A stretch of DNA of 64,000 nucleotides, from the NCBI GenBank assembly GCA_016926875.1, contig JAFGNU010000023.1, positions 1 through 64,000 on the forward strand. The letters run 5' to 3'. The first letter of the stretch is position 1. Every line of letters starts with the position of its first letter. Below the pieces are notes generated by a model that did no database searches, had not been told where the DNA came from, and saw only the letters and a list, made by a program, of their open reading frames with translations. Positions 63,203 to 64,000 of the stretch are shown piece by piece. The position numbers and the translations under genes are program-made. The stretch is from Anaerolineae bacterium. GTDB taxonomy: Bacteria > Chloroflexota > Anaerolineae > Aggregatilineales > Aggregatilineaceae.

Positions 63203-64000
63203 ATGAGCATCGACTTTACTTCAATACGGGCAGCGGTTTTTGACATGGACGGCGTGCTGTGGCGCATGTCCGATATTCTACCGGGCGTTGACGAGCTGTT
63301 CGCGTTTTTGCAGCAGCAGCCGATCCCGTATGCCATGGCCACCAACAACAGCACCAAAACGGTCAGCACCTATGTGGAGCGCTTGAACCGCATCGGTATC
63401 CCGATCAGCCCGGACCGCGTGATCACGTCTGCCGTAGCGACGGCGGGGTATATCAGCCGCCGCTATCCCACGCAGACAGCGGTGTATATCATCGGCGGCG
63501 AGGGCATTCGCCGGGCGCTTGCCGAGCGGGGGTACCACGAAGACCCGGAGCAGGCGAAACTGGTTGTTGTTGGACTGGACTTTGACATCACATACGATAA
63601 GCTAAAAACTGCCACGCTGCGCATCCGTGCCGGGGCCGACTTCATCGGCACAAACGGCGACCTGACTTTCCCCACGCCGGACGGGCTGGTACCCGGCAAC
63701 GGCAGCCTGTTGGCAGCCATCGAGGCAGCGACCGGCCAGGCGCCGTTTCTCATTGGCAAGCCCGAAACGGCCATGTTCGAAGAGGCGCTCAATGCTGTTG
63801 GCGCGGCTCCTGAACAAACACTCATGGTTGGCGACCGGCTGGAAACGGACATCCTGGGCGCGCAGCGCGCCGGGCTGCAAACGGCGCTGGTGCTGACCGG
63901 TATCACATCGGCAGAACAGGCACGCACCGGCAACATCCAGGCTGACGGCGTATTCGACAACTTGCTGGACCTGTACACAACCTGGGAAGCCAGCCTGCAA
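63203..64000 (+). CDS. HAD-superfamily phosphatase, NagD-like (partial)
   Basis: The gene runs off the right edge; 266 residues are seen, nearly the full length. HAD motif I is VFDMDGVLWRM, motif II ATNNSTKT, motif III the Lys in IGKPETAMFEEAL and motif IV GDRLETDILGAQRAG. The cap lies between motifs II and III (class IIA), as in NagD, phosphoglycolate and glycerol-phosphate phosphatases. The exact substrate is unknown. AGGA stands just before the ATG. It diverges from feoA. Confidence 0.92.
   Translation, partial: MSIDFTSIRAAVFDMDGVLWRMSDILPGVDELFAFLQQQPIPYAMATNNSTKTVSTYVERLNRIGIPISPDRVITSAVATAGYISRRYPTQTAVYIIGGEGIRRALAERGYHEDPEQAKLVVVGLDFDITYDKLKTATLRIRAGADFIGTNGDLTFPTPDGLVPGNGSLLAAIEAATGQAPFLIGKPETAMFEEALNAVGAAPEQTLMVGDRLETDILGAQRAGLQTALVLTGITSAEQARTGNIQADGVFDNLLDLYTTWEASLQ

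Overview
The window looks like a chromosomal segment of a Chloroflexota bacterium of the Anaerolineae type. This is inferred from gene content, with no 16S or marker gene present: Thr/Pro-rich low-complexity proteins, Flp-type pilin, abundant GAF-domain sensors, WD40/PD40 propellers, HhH-tailed coiled-coil proteins and moderately high GC all fit. Genes are dense, mostly on the minus strand, and often overlap by 4 bp.

Layout. 1-1487: the end of a molybdenum hydroxylase operon (fused 2Fe-2S/Mo subunit running off the window, plus a short FAD subunit). 1558-7303 (minus): proline dehydrogenase, an MBL-fold hydrolase coupled to a C_GCAxxG-type redox protein, a radical SAM protein, the YggS-type PLP protein, an FmdB zinc ribbon and a lone tyrosine recombinase. 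7528-16776: xylulokinase, a coiled-coil membrane protein of unknown function, a GT39-like membrane protein, an L,D-transpeptidase, an operon of HhH coiled-coil, PT-rich Ig-like and YceI-like proteins, and a 48-residue Flp pilin. 16944-19594: a zinc-ribbon PP2C phosphatase and a HEAT-repeat protein.

19610-42897 is the centre of interest. A compact minus-strand operon (40701 to 22184) encodes one soluble five-GAF protein, four membrane-anchored GAF receptors without any kinase domain, one giant hybrid histidine kinase (about 2227 residues, eight GAF-like regions, PAS, HisKA, HATPase, two receivers), and a threonine-synthase-like PLP enzyme fused to a C-terminal response-regulator receiver domain. 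Two stand-alone receivers lie upstream and a receiver-histidine kinase and an EamA permease lie downstream. The pieces are consistent with a multi-input phosphorelay whose terminal receiver sits on an amino-acid enzyme. That is the best candidate for an undescribed system here.

42016-48488: a PadR regulator diverging from a WD40 lipoprotein (the promoters appear to share one -10 element), another lipoprotein, a Ser/Thr kinase fused to a NarL-like response regulator, an unknown protein and a tandem GNAT. 48571-56830: a class A penicillin-binding protein with a roughly 500-residue disordered cytoplasmic part, a MaoC dehydratase, a methyltransferase, an unknown membrane protein, and metK controlled by a clear SAM-I riboswitch with its own terminator and a consensus promoter. 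57187-62733: a NicO-type metal permease fused to a PD40 propeller, and feoABC preceded by two tandem Fur-like boxes. 63203-64000: start of a NagD-type HAD phosphatase, cut by the window edge. No rRNA, tRNA, CRISPR array or recognisable insertion sequence was seen.
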